DNA of 32,197 bases from CAYQCH01 sp964415935 (GCA_964415935.1 CAYQCH010000012.1:1-32197), one strand, 5' to 3'; shown: positions 21,422-29,723, counted from the stretch's first letter. The notes: a model not told the origin generated them from the sequence alone. A program made the numbers and translations.

Positions 21422-23099
21422 GCAATACGCCGCCCCACTCCACGACCGTAAAGCCCTGACGCTGCGGGGCGTGTAGCGGGTACGGTTGAGCCTCAATCGG
21501 CTCCTCTAATCCGGCAAAATCCATCAGCACGCGTATGACCGTATCCGGTTGCGGTTCTACGGTCAGGGGCGCAAGCGCATCCATGGTCTCATTGCCATAG
21601 AACGTAATGAAGTAGTACGGCTTGGACTGCATGCGTGGCAGCCAGAACTCAATAAAATCAGCTGTTTCCTGACCGTTTAGTCCAAGCGCAGCCAGGCTTT
21701 CCGTCAAAAATTGTTCCACTCCTTCACGCTCGACCACAAATCCTTTTTCCATTTGTGACTGAAAGATGCCGCCATTCCCTTCCCAGAACAGGTACGGATA
21801 CGCCACACCATCCGCCACATTCGTCAGGGAACCGTCCGGCTTGGCGACAACTTCCCAGCCCTGGCCATATACCGGCTCCGTATATGTGAACCCGCCTTGC
21901 GGCGCGACGCGCACGGACACGGCTTGTTCCTGTTCCGGATACAGGTAAATGACAGGTTTGCCGCATTCAGCCGGCGGGATAAACGAGGCGTTGCGCATCT
22001 TTACCAGCCTATTGAACCGATCAGTGAAGAACAACATCGGATGCCGTTTCACAAAATCCTCGTAGGTAATTTTTTCCTCGTCTTCCGGAACCCAGTACAT
22101 CTCGTAGGCAGCCAGCAGGTCTGGATGATTTGCATCTTTTAGCGCGAATATCTTTACACCGCCCTGCGTCGCGCCCACTTCCATCAATTCCAGATCCCGG
22201 ACGATGTCCGGCGAGACTACGTTGGCGTAGTTCGTGCTGCCGCAGGATGTAAATTCGGTAACATGATAGGCCTCCGTATTTTTCATGCCGTCGGCAAAGC
22301 TGAATTGCGGCACGCCTTCTTCTGACACAAATTCATACACGACGCTATATACGGCGATGGTGCCGTCTGGCAGCTTGCTCGCAAATCCATGCTGCCTGTT
22401 AACCCAGGGTACCTCCTGCGCCGCTTCCTTCGACAATGCGGGGTTCAGCGTGTACATATCGCCAATCTCCGGCTGGTGAAAAGCAAACACCAGACCGGTC
22501 GGATCATAAAACTCACGCACAGCCGGATCGCGCATGAGTGTGTAACCTGTCTTTGCCTCAATGACGCGCTCGGGAAGATCAAATCCTGGCAACACCAGGT
22601 CGTTGTCGAGCGTTACTTTGCTGATGTCAATGGCATACGTCAGATCATCGCTTTGTTTGGTCAGGACAACGTAGCCGCTGGAAGTGCGCAACAGACGGTA
22701 GAGCGGCAAGATAAAAGCCGGCCCTTCCGGTTGGAATCGGGCAACCAGCACGTCCGCGCCCGCATATGCGCCGTCTCGCACCGTGCCGACATGAAAATAG
22801 GTCAGGGTCCCGACGGGATATGGTTCGCCTTCCGGCGGCGTGTAGCGCTGAACGAGATCCTCGCTCACAGTGATTTCCTCCGGCGCTTGCCACTGCACGT
22901 TCAACGTTCCCGGCTGCGGTTCGACGGGCATTTCTTCTTCATCGGTACTCGGCGGTACTGGGACAACGGTCTCGACAATCTGCGCCGGGGTGAATACAGC
23001 CAGCCGCAAATACGCCATCAGCAAATACCCCATGAACACGCCAATAACGGCTAAAAGAACGGCAAATACAATGTACAAATTCTTATTGAATTGAGGCAT
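21411..23099 (-). CDS. Membrane-anchored exported protein with KPVIYLYP motif
   Basis: A 562-residue protein: one N-terminal helix (8-30), a Pro/Glu-rich spacer (40-65), then a large external beta-rich region. The motif C379-G-K-P-V-I-Y-L-Y-P (to 388) begins a domain with VSVRVAPQGG and Y-P-Y-L-F-W-E-G. I have the impression that such a domain recurs in exported proteins of uncultured bacteria, but I know no function for it. Cys residues at 286 and 379 could pair. It starts 2 nt after the Memo-CapA stop (TAG-GT-ATG) and overlaps the methyltransferase gene by 11 nt, so all are in one operon. Confidence 0.7.
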   Translation of the reverse strand: MPQFNKNLYIVFAVLLAVIGVFMGYLLMAYLRLAVFTPAQIVETVVPVPPSTDEEEMPVEPQPGTLNVQWQAPEEITVSEDLVQRYTPPEGEPYPVGTLTYFHVGTVRDGAYAGADVLVARFQPEGPAFILPLYRLLRTSSGYVVLTKQSDDLTYAIDISKVTLDNDLVLPGFDLPERVIEAKTGYTLMRDPAVREFYDPTGLVFAFHQPEIGDMYTLNPALSKEAAQEVPWVNRQHGFASKLPDGTIAVYSVVYEFVSEEGVPQFSFADGMKNTEAYHVTEFTSCGSTNYANVVSPDIVRDLELMEVGATQGGVKIFALKDANHPDLLAAYEMYWVPEDEEKITYEDFVKRHPMLFFTDRFNRLVKMRNASFIPPAECGKPVIYLYPEQEQAVSVRVAPQGGFTYTEPVYGQGWEVVAKPDGSLTNVADGVAYPYLFWEGNGGIFQSQMEKGFVVEREGVEQFLTESLAALGLNGQETADFIEFWLPRMQSKPYYFITFYGNETMDALAPLTVEPQPDTVIRVLMDFAGLEEPIEAQPYPLHAPQRQGFTVVEWGGVLHGE

Positions 23100-23101
23100 A
23101 C

Positions 23102-24976
23102 CTACAGTCGCGGGAGAACAAACCTTCCATCAGCCATATCGATTTTGACGGTCTCGGAGGCGACGGCGCGTTCCGCGAATTCTTGATAAAAAAGAGCCGC
23201 TAATTGTGGCTGCAATAAGCCTACCTGAAATTGAAAACTAATGGAATGCGGGAACAGGAACAGCTCCATCTCATCAGTGGTCACATCGATTCCAACCGCC
23301 AGCCCGCGGCGAACCTCCGGCGAAAAAAACTGGTCAAACACAAAGTTTCCCAGCGAGTAAAAAATGGGCTTGCCGTTGTACACCTCCATCGGCTGGACCA
23401 CGTGCGGATGGCTGCCCAGCACGACATCCGCGCCGGCATCAACCAGCGCATGGGCAAGCTGTTGCTGGCTTGGACTGAACGATGTTTCGTATTCAATGCC
23501 CCAATGCGGCATGGCCACCAGCATGTCGACCTGCGGCCGCAGCCGCCGGACTTCTTCCAACGCGGGCGAGGCATCGCGTCCATACACCGTATGCAGTCCC
23601 ACAAAACCCACCTTCATGCCGCGGACATCGCGCACAGTAGAAACCTCTTCCGTATTGTAATAATCTCCAAAAAAGCCGAGGCCCGCGCCGCGCAGCGCCG
23701 CTGTTGTCTCATGCAGGCCCGCTGCGCCAAAATCCCGTGAATGGTTATTGGCCAGGCTGAACAGGTCAAACCCCAGGCGCGACAAGCTGGGCGCCACCGA
23801 CGGGTCAAACGTAAACAAAATTGCTTCTGGCTCCAGGCGCTTTGGCTCCTGCGACGTAATGGTCCCTTCCAGGTTGGCCAGCGTCAGGTCCGTTCCCGAT
23901 AAGAACCGGCGCAGCGGCTCAAACGGCCAGGCATTGCCGCGCTGCTGCAGCTGCGGCCGCAGGTCTCTATTCAGCATGACGTCTCCAAAAGCCAGCAGCG
24001 TCGCGCCACTATCCGCACGCCGCTCGCCTTTTACATAGGCTCCGGTAATGTAGCTGGTCACATCAGTTTGATTTTCGTCGCCGGTGTAGTCGACAGAATT
24101 CTTGTTGGCAAACAGCTCAAAGCGCTCCGCCCCGCGCAAGCGCGCGAATTCCATGGCCGCGACGAGGCCGGAACGAGAATCGATATTGACCGAACCCGCA
24201 CCTGCCGTATCAAGGTGTTGCAGGACGCGCAGCGCCGTGCGGTCATGCAGTTCCGCCGACGCATTGTGCTGCTCATGGGCAAAATCCAGCGACGCAACCA
24301 GCAGCACATCAGCCGGCAACAAATCATGCAAGACGGCCGCTACCCTCACGGCATCCGCGTGCGGCATCGCGTCCTTTATGATTAGGGGAACCAGGCGGCT
24401 TTCCGGAAACGATCGCCGTATAAACGGCACGACGCCGTACACGCCATGCTCTTTCTCAAACGGCGCCTCTTCAACGGCCGCGAGTTCCAGAGCATCGTCA
24501 ATGCGCCTGATCAGCTTCGCGTCTGCCTCCACCCTGCCGTCTGGCGTTTGCCAGTCCCGAGCCGAAAGCAGTAACGGCGCGCCGCCCGCGGAAAAATGGT
24601 TCGGGCTAAGCAACACAACCGTGCGCGGCGCTTCTGAAGCCTGCGCCTGCAAGGCCTGGGCTATCAACTCCGCCGCCAGCAAATGATGCGGCACAAAAAG
24701 CACGGCGGCCTTGTCGATCTCCTTGGGGGCAGCGGCGGCGGCAGCATAGGCTTCGTCAAGCAAGCCTGTTCCAACAAACGGCACCGCCCGCGCAGGAGCA
24801 TCATTCTGCGATGGGATCCATCTCCGGACGGTGTCCCGCAGGACCGCATCCGGCCACGACGGGCCGGCGAAAGCGGCCAGCGCCCCCGCCATGACAGCCA
24901 GCACAAACGATGCGGCGCAAAGTTTATACCAGTCGCCGGCCGGCTCTTGCTGTGGTTCGATTTCCATATGTTCCAT
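23102..24976 (-). CDS. Memo-like / CapA-like fusion protein, membrane-anchored
   Basis: A 624-residue protein from the ATG at 24976. One membrane helix at about 16-38 anchors it. Residues 85-290 resemble the Memo/AmmeMemoRadiSam B family: LLSPNHFSAGG, KEHGVYGVVPF and VASLDFAHE, which correspond to the family's His-containing metal-site segments. Residues 325-600 are a CapA/PgsA-type calcineurin-like domain: LLAFGDVMLNRDL, DLTLANLEG, LANNHSRDFG, MPHWGIEYE, LGSHPHVVQP and YSLGNFVFDQ. CapA relatives take part in poly-glutamate or capsule handling and have a phosphoesterase fold. The fusion suggests an extracytoplasmic hydrolase. No SD; TATCAT (24983-24988) lies 6 nt before the ATG. It heads the operon. 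Confidence 0.82.
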   Translation of the reverse strand: MEHMEIEPQQEPAGDWYKLCAASFVLAVMAGALAAFAGPSWPDAVLRDTVRRWIPSQNDAPARAVPFVGTGLLDEAYAAAAAAPKEIDKAAVLFVPHHLLAAELIAQALQAQASEAPRTVVLLSPNHFSAGGAPLLLSARDWQTPDGRVEADAKLIRRIDDALELAAVEEAPFEKEHGVYGVVPFIRRSFPESRLVPLIIKDAMPHADAVRVAAVLHDLLPADVLLVASLDFAHEQHNASAELHDRTALRVLQHLDTAGAGSVNIDSRSGLVAAMEFARLRGAERFELFANKNSVDYTGDENQTDVTSYITGAYVKGERRADSGATLLAFGDVMLNRDLRPQLQQRGNAWPFEPLRRFLSGTDLTLANLEGTITSQEPKRLEPEAILFTFDPSVAPSLSRLGFDLFSLANNHSRDFGAAGLHETTAALRGAGLGFFGDYYNTEEVSTVRDVRGMKVGFVGLHTVYGRDASPALEEVRRLRPQVDMLVAMPHWGIEYETSFSPSQQQLAHALVDAGADVVLGSHPHVVQPMEVYNGKPIFYSLGNFVFDQFFSPEVRRGLAVGIDVTTDEMELFLFPHSISFQFQVGLLQPQLAALFYQEFAERAVASETVKIDMADGRFVLPRL

Positions 24977-24982
24977 GCTACC

Positions 24983-24999
24983 ATGATAGCAGGTACAAA
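24983..24999. promoter_or_regulatory. Overlapping divergent -10 boxes (Memo-CapA / DUF389)
   Basis: On the minus strand TGCTATCAT (TATCAT 24983-24988) lies 6 nt before the Memo-CapA ATG. On the plus strand TACAAA (24994-24999) lies 7 nt before the DUF389 ATG. Only 30 nt separate the two start codons, so both messages would be essentially leaderless. Confidence 0.45.
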
Positions 25000-25006
25000 C
25001 ATCTTT

Positions 25007-25678
25007 ATGAGATTTTTCTTTCACACCGAACACGACGAGCGCCAGGAGGCGCTGAACAAGCTCATCAGCCACAGCTCGCCGCGCCGCGTCTTTTTTGTCA
25101 TGACGCTGCTGGCCGTGGTCATGGCCAGCGCCGGACTGGCCGCCGACAACACCGTCTTTATCATCGCCAGCATGCTCATCGCGCCCGTACTGTACCCGCT
25201 GTTAAGCGCATCCATGGGCATTGTGGCCATGGACATCAGGTTGTTTGCCCGCTCCTCGCTTTCGGCGCTGGCCGCTTTCATCCTGGCAGTGCTTGTTGCC
25301 GTGTTGTTCGGCGCCCTGACGGGGACACCGGAAGCCATCAGCTGGGAACTCATGCAGCGCACCGTACTCACGCATAACGAATGGATCGTCGCCGTGGTGG
25401 CCGGCATTGCCGCGTCCATTGCCACCACCAAACCGCAGCTGAACGAGGCGTTCCCGGGTGCCGCCATCGCCATTTCCATCGTCCCGCCCCTTTCAGCCAT
25501 CGGCCTTTCTCTGGCCTGGTCCAGGCCGGATATTGCCGCCGGCGCCGCGCTGCTCCTGGCCACCAATACCTTGATGATCGTCGGATCCTCCATCATAGTA
25601 TTTGTTCTCATGGGATTCTTTGGGCAAAGCCGCGCCACGGAAAAAGCCCTGCAAAAAGATGAGCGGCAGGCGGAGTAG
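25007..25678 (+). CDS. DUF389 (TIGR00341-type) membrane protein
   Basis: A 223-residue polytopic protein with about six helices. After a charged N-terminus (HTEHDERQEALNKLIS), the helix-rich region has SMLIAPVLYPLLSASMGI, typical of DUF389 (AxxxxPxxG near the first helices), and later AIAISIVPPLSAIGLSL and LLLATNTLMIVGSS. The function of the family is unknown. I chose the ATG at 25007 because it follows TACAAA by 7 nt; an ATG at 24983 lies upstream of that box. No SD. It is divergent from the Memo-CapA operon. Confidence 0.82.
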   Translation: MRFFFHTEHDERQEALNKLISHSSPRRVFFVMTLLAVVMASAGLAADNTVFIIASMLIAPVLYPLLSASMGIVAMDIRLFARSSLSALAAFILAVLVAVLFGALTGTPEAISWELMQRTVLTHNEWIVAVVAGIAASIATTKPQLNEAFPGAAIAISIVPPLSAIGLSLAWSRPDIAAGAALLLATNTLMIVGSSIIVFVLMGFFGQSRATEKALQKDERQAE

Positions 25679-25760
25679 ACTGGCCGGACGCTTGAAAAAC
25701 AACCACAATAATGCTACCGTCACGATATTGCATGCCAACTCGGCGTGCAATTTTCGTCAA

Positions 25761-25837
25761 CGGGGATTAGCGCAGTTGGCTAGCGCGCCTGCTTTGGGAG
25801 CAGGAGGTCGTGGGTTCGAATCCCACATCCCCGACCA
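25761..25837 (+). tRNA. tRNA-Pro (anticodon UGG)
   Basis: Acceptor CGGGGAT/ATCCCCG with C1-G72, anticodon stem CCTGC/GCAGG with loop TTTGGGA (anticodon TGG, G37), T-stem GTGGG/CCCAC, and encoded CCA. With GGG and CGG at 16316-16485 it completes the proline set. Confidence 0.95.
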
Positions 25838-25840
25838 TCA

Positions 25841-25867
25841 AAAACAGCCGTATCGCACGGCTGTTTT
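25841..25867. terminator. Intrinsic terminator after tRNA-Pro(UGG)
   Basis: An 11-bp stem AAAACAGCCGT/ACGGCTGTTTT with a 5-nt loop, followed by TTGTTTTG. The stretch from here to 26004 has no other gene; it holds a TATACT box (25973-25978) 26 nt before the hydrolase ATG. Confidence 0.88.
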
Positions 25868-26004
25868 TGTTTTGCGCCAACTGGTACCAAGGCCGTCAGC
25901 CACGACTGACAGGCGTCTGGCTGTGCGTAAACACCCTTGACAAAAAAGAATGTTTCCGCTTGGCAAGTTTCTTATACTGATAATCTCGCTTAGCTTTTTC
26001 CCTT

Positions 26005-26775
26005 ATGGAGAGAATTACATTTCAAAATTCGAAGGGCCTGAATCTCGTCGGCGTCCTTCATCCCTCCCCCTCTGCGTCATGCATCGTCATGGCGCATGGT
26101 TTTTCTGCAGACAAATCGTCCAAAGGGCGGTTTGAAAAGGCCGCGCATATCTTAAACAGCCTTGGCCATGCCGTCTTCCGTTTTGACTTCAGCGGGTGTG
26201 GCGAAAGCGATGATGCGTTGCTTTGCATCGAGGCCCAGGTCGACGACATGTCCAGCGCCATCCGATGTTTACGCGAGCGCGGCTTCTCCGATCTTGCCTT
26301 GTACGGCCACAGTCTGGGTTCGCTTGTCTGCCTGCGGGCGTGCGATCCGTCCATTCGCGCCATGGTACTGACCGGCGCGCTGACAGCCGCCATCCAATAC
26401 GACTGGAGCAGCTACTACTCCCCGCAGCAGCTGGAAGACATGGAAAAGGACGGGTACTTAACCGACCTCATAGACTCGCCGTGGCGCACGACGGTCAAAA
26501 TTGCCAAGGATACGTTCCGTCAGTTTGAAACTATTGACCAGGAATCCCTCCTTTCGCGCATCAAATGCCCCGTGCTCATCATCCACGGCAACAACCGTTT
26601 CTCTGCCGCGGAACGCCTGCTGCTGGAGCGCTCTCGGCGCGGCATGAAATACTTGTCGCCGGAATCGCGCCTCGTCATCCTGGATGGTGCCGGGCACAAT
26701 TTCATCGGCTATCTCAACGCTGTCATCAACTTGTCGGCCGCCTGGTTCATCACGCACCTACCCAACAAACGTTGA
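26005..26775 (+). CDS. Alpha/beta hydrolase family protein
   Basis: A 256-residue soluble hydrolase. MAHGFSADKSS (29-39) is the oxyanion-hole region, RFDFSGCGESD (59-69) the conserved strand-turn, GHSLG (101-105) the nucleophile elbow with S103, and GAGHNF (228-233) carries the catalytic His231. The segment that usually holds the acid (HGDxD) reads H194-G-N-N-R-F, so the expected Asp is absent; another acidic residue may serve or activity may be lost. It resembles serine aminopeptidase/acyl-esterase types. The ATG at 26005 has no SD. It is convergent with the M24 peptidase, with only 23 nt between the ends and no evident terminator. Confidence 0.85.
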   Translation: MERITFQNSKGLNLVGVLHPSPSASCIVMAHGFSADKSSKGRFEKAAHILNSLGHAVFRFDFSGCGESDDALLCIEAQVDDMSSAIRCLRERGFSDLALYGHSLGSLVCLRACDPSIRAMVLTGALTAAIQYDWSSYYSPQQLEDMEKDGYLTDLIDSPWRTTVKIAKDTFRQFETIDQESLLSRIKCPVLIIHGNNRFSAAERLLLERSRRGMKYLSPESRLVILDGAGHNFIGYLNAVINLSAAWFITHLPNKR

Positions 26776-26798
26776 GCTTTCTTCGGCGAGTATGCGTT

Positions 26799-27860
26799 TT
26801 ATAGCTTGATGCGCGCCGATAACAGATCTTTTGGCACATGGTTCAGACTCCTGGCACCCTGCGACGTTATTTCCAGCATGTCTTCAATACGCACCCCGAA
26901 TTTTTTGGGCAAGTAAATGCCCGGCTCCACGGTAATGACCATGCCCTGCTGAATGATGGTCTTGTCGCTTTTGGCCACGCGCGGCAGCTCATGCACGTCC
27001 AGACCCACGCCATGTCCGGTGGCATGGCCGAATTTCTTTTTATACCCCGAATCGGAAATAAACAGCCGCGCCGCGCGGTCAATGTCATCTCCGCGGACAC
27101 CGGGCTTGGCGGCAAGCACAGCGGCCTGATGCGCCGTCAGCACGGTCTGATACACGTCAGCCTGTTCCGAAGTGGGAACTTTTGTAAAAAACGTCCGGGT
27201 CAGATCGGAAGCATAGGACTTGTAAGACAACCCCATGTCAATGAGCACCATATCGCCCCGTTTCAACTTTTTTGCTGTTGGCTCATGATGCGGCCGCGAG
27301 GTGTGCGCGCCAAAAGCGACTATCGTGGGAAATGCCATCCCGTCCGCGCCCAGGTCATGCGCCGTCGCCTGGATCATCCAGGAGACCTGCTGTTCAGACA
27401 ACCCGGCCTTCAATTTCTCCAGGGAGATCTTCAACGCCTCCTCATTTAACTTCTGCGCCTGCCGGAGGTGCTTCAATTCGGAAGCAGACTTGATCATCCG
27501 CAACCGCTCAACAGCATCTACCGTTTCCACCAGGGTGATGCCGCTCAAGGTCTTAAGCCTGTTTGCGAGCAACATCGAGACGTGGGCGGCTTCCACCCCC
27601 AGACGCTTGACCCGATGCCTGACGAGAATCGTATGCAGTACGTTGAGCAGGCCGTCAGACACGTCAACCACGGTCCAGCCGTCCCGAACGGTGCTTTCCG
27701 CTTTTTCCAGATAGCGCGGATCAGTCAGCAAGTACTGTTTGTTCCCCGCCAAGACCGCATACCCATGCGAACCGCGAAATCCCGACACAAACTGGATGTT
27801 GGAATGCCCGGTCACCAGCATGCCGTCCACTTTCAGCTCAGATAGAAGCGCAGATACCAT
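26799..27860 (-). CDS. M24 family metallopeptidase (Xaa-Pro aminopeptidase/dipeptidase)
   Basis: A 353-residue enzyme with a creatinase-like N-terminal domain (1-125) and a pita-bread catalytic domain. The two-metal ligands are all present: D208, D219, H283 (GHATGHGVGLDVHE), E312 (VEPGIYLP) and E326 (RIEDML). The family removes residues preceding proline or cleaves X-Pro dipeptides in the cytoplasm. The length is typical of PepQ/short PepP forms. The ATG at 27860 follows a promoter with TTGTCT, a 17-nt spacer and TAGGAT, and 8 nt remain to the ATG, so the message should be leaderless. Confidence 0.95.
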   Translation of the reverse strand: MVSALLSELKVDGMLVTGHSNIQFVSGFRGSHGYAVLAGNKQYLLTDPRYLEKAESTVRDGWTVVDVSDGLLNVLHTILVRHRVKRLGVEAAHVSMLLANRLKTLSGITLVETVDAVERLRMIKSASELKHLRQAQKLNEEALKISLEKLKAGLSEQQVSWMIQATAHDLGADGMAFPTIVAFGAHTSRPHHEPTAKKLKRGDMVLIDMGLSYKSYASDLTRTFFTKVPTSEQADVYQTVLTAHQAAVLAAKPGVRGDDIDRAARLFISDSGYKKKFGHATGHGVGLDVHELPRVAKSDKTIIQQGMVITVEPGIYLPKKFGVRIEDMLEITSQGARSLNHVPKDLLSARIKL

Positions 27861-27868
27861 ATGCCTCT

Positions 27869-27897
27869 ATCCTACACAGGCCGCACGCGGCAGACAA
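27869..27897 (-). promoter_or_regulatory. Promoter of the M24 peptidase
   Basis: Minus-strand TTGTCT (27892-27897), 17-nt spacer ending TGTG, and TAGGAT (27869-27874), then 8 nt to the ATG. The divergent HD gene begins 91 nt away. Confidence 0.6.
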
Positions 27898-27951
27898 GTT
27901 GCGCCGGCAAAATGATTATTGTAACCTTTTGCCAGCTCAAGGAGGAGCAAC

Positions 27952-29445
27952 ATGCGTTATACGGCAGAAGGCCTCTGCCGCATGACGGCATGCCTGACGC
28001 TCGGCCCCTGGGCCGACGACCTTGTCTACTTGCCCTTTGAACCAACGTTTCAGGAACTCAAACAGGCCCTCGAGTCTATGAATACGGGTGTCAGCCCGAT
28101 GACAACCCTCGCCCTTCTCGCAACCCTGGTCTGCGACGGCGAAGACGGAAACGGCGCGCTGCCGCTTCCGGCCGGCATCCCGGATTCCGTACGACGCCAC
28201 CTGGCCAGGCTTGCCGCGATGGGACCGGGCAATGACTTCATGTTCAGCACGCCCGGCATTCCCTACACCCATGTCAGCTATCAAATCCGGTATGACGGCA
28301 TGCTGGAGCAAGTCATGAAGGCCAGCAACCTCTGGCGGCTGGCCGGCATTGGCCAGCTCGGCTTTATCCACCAGCCGGAAGCAAGCCGTCTTGGCATGGA
28401 GGCCATGTCCAGCCGGTTCGGGCATGACAGGTTTATGCATAGCTGCCATGCCGCAGCCATAGCCGGCCTCATTCTGGCCAACCATGAAGAGGTGCTGGGA
28501 CGCGACGAATGCCTGCATGGACTGGTCGGCACCCTGCTGCACGACCTCATGACGCCCGCCGGCGGCGACACCATCAAGCTGCTGGACCGCCAGGCATTTG
28601 ATGAAGACCGTAACTTCGGCATGCTCTTCATGCAGGATGCCTGGCTTACGGCCAGCCGCCGTTACGGGCTGCGCAATGACCGCCTGCTGGCCATCGTCGA
28701 CGAAATCGATGAAGTCGGCAAAATCAAGGACATTGCCGACAAGATCGCGTACGTCTGCCTCGATGCCTGGATGATGGTTACGGCCACGCGCTATGTGGAG
28801 CGAGACGGATCTTGCCCCACATACGATGCCGTGCACCGTCATCTTGAAGAGCATCCGTTCGTGGGCGACGTCTGGGAATGCGTTCGGGTTGTAGACGGCC
28901 AGGTGGTATTCACGGACGCCAGGCGCCTGGCCGCATTCCTGAAGCTGCGCGCGCTCATGTTCCGGGACTTGTACCACAACCCCGAAACGCGCTACCCGCA
29001 ATTCGTGTACGTCGAGTGCATCCTGCGCCATCTGTACAAAACCGGGAGGCTTACGGCTCAGCAGCTGCTGACGGAACACGACAACTTCATCATTCGTCTG
29101 ATGGAGCGCGAACTCGACGTATGCTGGCCGGAGATGCTGATGTCCGGTCTGGGCACCATCGCCTACCAGACATTCGAGCACCTGGACGACGCGCAAAGCT
29201 ATGCGCAGGCGTGCAAGGACCGCGGCGAAATCGTCCTGCTGGAAGACCTGTCTCGACTCATCACCAGCGGCACAACGTTTCCTGTGCTGCACGACAGTGG
29301 GCGCACCCGCCCGCTCGTCGATATCTGCGGCGCCGAAGCCGCGGAAATCATCGATGTGTGCAGGCAAGCCTGCCGCATCACGGTCTATCACATTGCCAAT
29401 CCGCATGCGAAGCTCACCAGGCTGATCACGCGAAACGGCCATTAA
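27952..29445 (+). CDS. HD-domain phosphohydrolase (dNTPase/SAMHD1-like)
   Basis: A 497-residue soluble protein. The HD motif residues are H163 (RFMHSCHAAAIAGL), H197-D198 (GTLLHDLM) and D263 in DIADKIAYVCLD, the spacing of dGTPase-like HD enzymes (R..H......HD......D). The usual GHxPFGH after the HD pair is replaced by TPAGGD. Enzymes of this group hydrolyse dNTPs or related phosphoesters; substrate choice cannot be read here. The large C-terminal half (300-497) is helical and unrecognised. SD AAGGAGGAG (27939-27947) lies 4 nt before the ATG, one of the strongest in the window. It is monocistronic with an 11-bp terminator. Confidence 0.78.
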   Translation: MRYTAEGLCRMTACLTLGPWADDLVYLPFEPTFQELKQALESMNTGVSPMTTLALLATLVCDGEDGNGALPLPAGIPDSVRRHLARLAAMGPGNDFMFSTPGIPYTHVSYQIRYDGMLEQVMKASNLWRLAGIGQLGFIHQPEASRLGMEAMSSRFGHDRFMHSCHAAAIAGLILANHEEVLGRDECLHGLVGTLLHDLMTPAGGDTIKLLDRQAFDEDRNFGMLFMQDAWLTASRRYGLRNDRLLAIVDEIDEVGKIKDIADKIAYVCLDAWMMVTATRYVERDGSCPTYDAVHRHLEEHPFVGDVWECVRVVDGQVVFTDARRLAAFLKLRALMFRDLYHNPETRYPQFVYVECILRHLYKTGRLTAQQLLTEHDNFIIRLMERELDVCWPEMLMSGLGTIAYQTFEHLDDAQSYAQACKDRGEIVLLEDLSRLITSGTTFPVLHDSGRTRPLVDICGAEAAEIIDVCRQACRITVYHIANPHAKLTRLITRNGH

Positions 29446-29477
29446 CGGCGGTCCGGGAACACCCCTCCGGACCGCCG
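29446..29477 (+). terminator. Intrinsic terminator of the HD gene
   Basis: An 11-bp perfect stem CGGCGGTCCGG (29446-29456)/CCGGACCGCCG (29467-29477), tail TTTCTCTTT, starting directly after the TAA. Confidence 0.92.
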
Positions 29478-29611
29478 TTTCTCTTTATTACATGTCCCGC
29501 CCCCTCCCCGGAATCGGGCTCCCGTACTTGAAAAAAAATGACGAATTTGATACGCTCTACCTGCTTTCCGAAGCATTGAAACGCCTGCCCGAGAGCGTTT
29601 TTTCTTTCACC

Positions 29612-29652
29612 TCGCCGCGGTCGTGCTCCGCACGCCTCGGCTGCGTTCGGTC
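29612..29652. repeat. 41-bp direct repeat, copy 1
   Basis: A 41-base sequence identical to 29683-29723. It contains a small hairpin (CGTGC-GGA-GCACG on the minus strand). The repeats fill the non-coding stretch between the HD gene and tRNA-Phe; a short open frame from 29492 looks protein-like for about 40 codons and then runs into the repeats. Confidence 0.9.
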
Positions 29653-29664
29653 CAAAGGCACCTG

Positions 29665-29681
29665 CATCTCTATGGGAGATG
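29665..29681. repeat. Short hairpin between the direct repeats
   Basis: A 6-bp perfect inverted repeat CATCTC/GAGATG with loop TATGG lies between the two 41-bp copies. Confidence 0.6.
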
Positions 29682-29682
29682 T

Positions 29683-29723
29683 TCGCCGCGGTCGTGCTCC
29701 GCACGCCTCGGCTGCGTTCGGTC
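29683..29723. repeat. 41-bp direct repeat, copy 2
   Basis: Identical to copy 1, 71 bp downstream, and followed directly by a perfect 10-bp hairpin. Confidence 0.9.

Noticed and set aside
27937..29442. 501-codon minus-strand frame opposite the HD gene
   Set aside because: It is a GC-rich antisense shadow; the plus-strand gene has a strong SD, HD motifs and a terminator.
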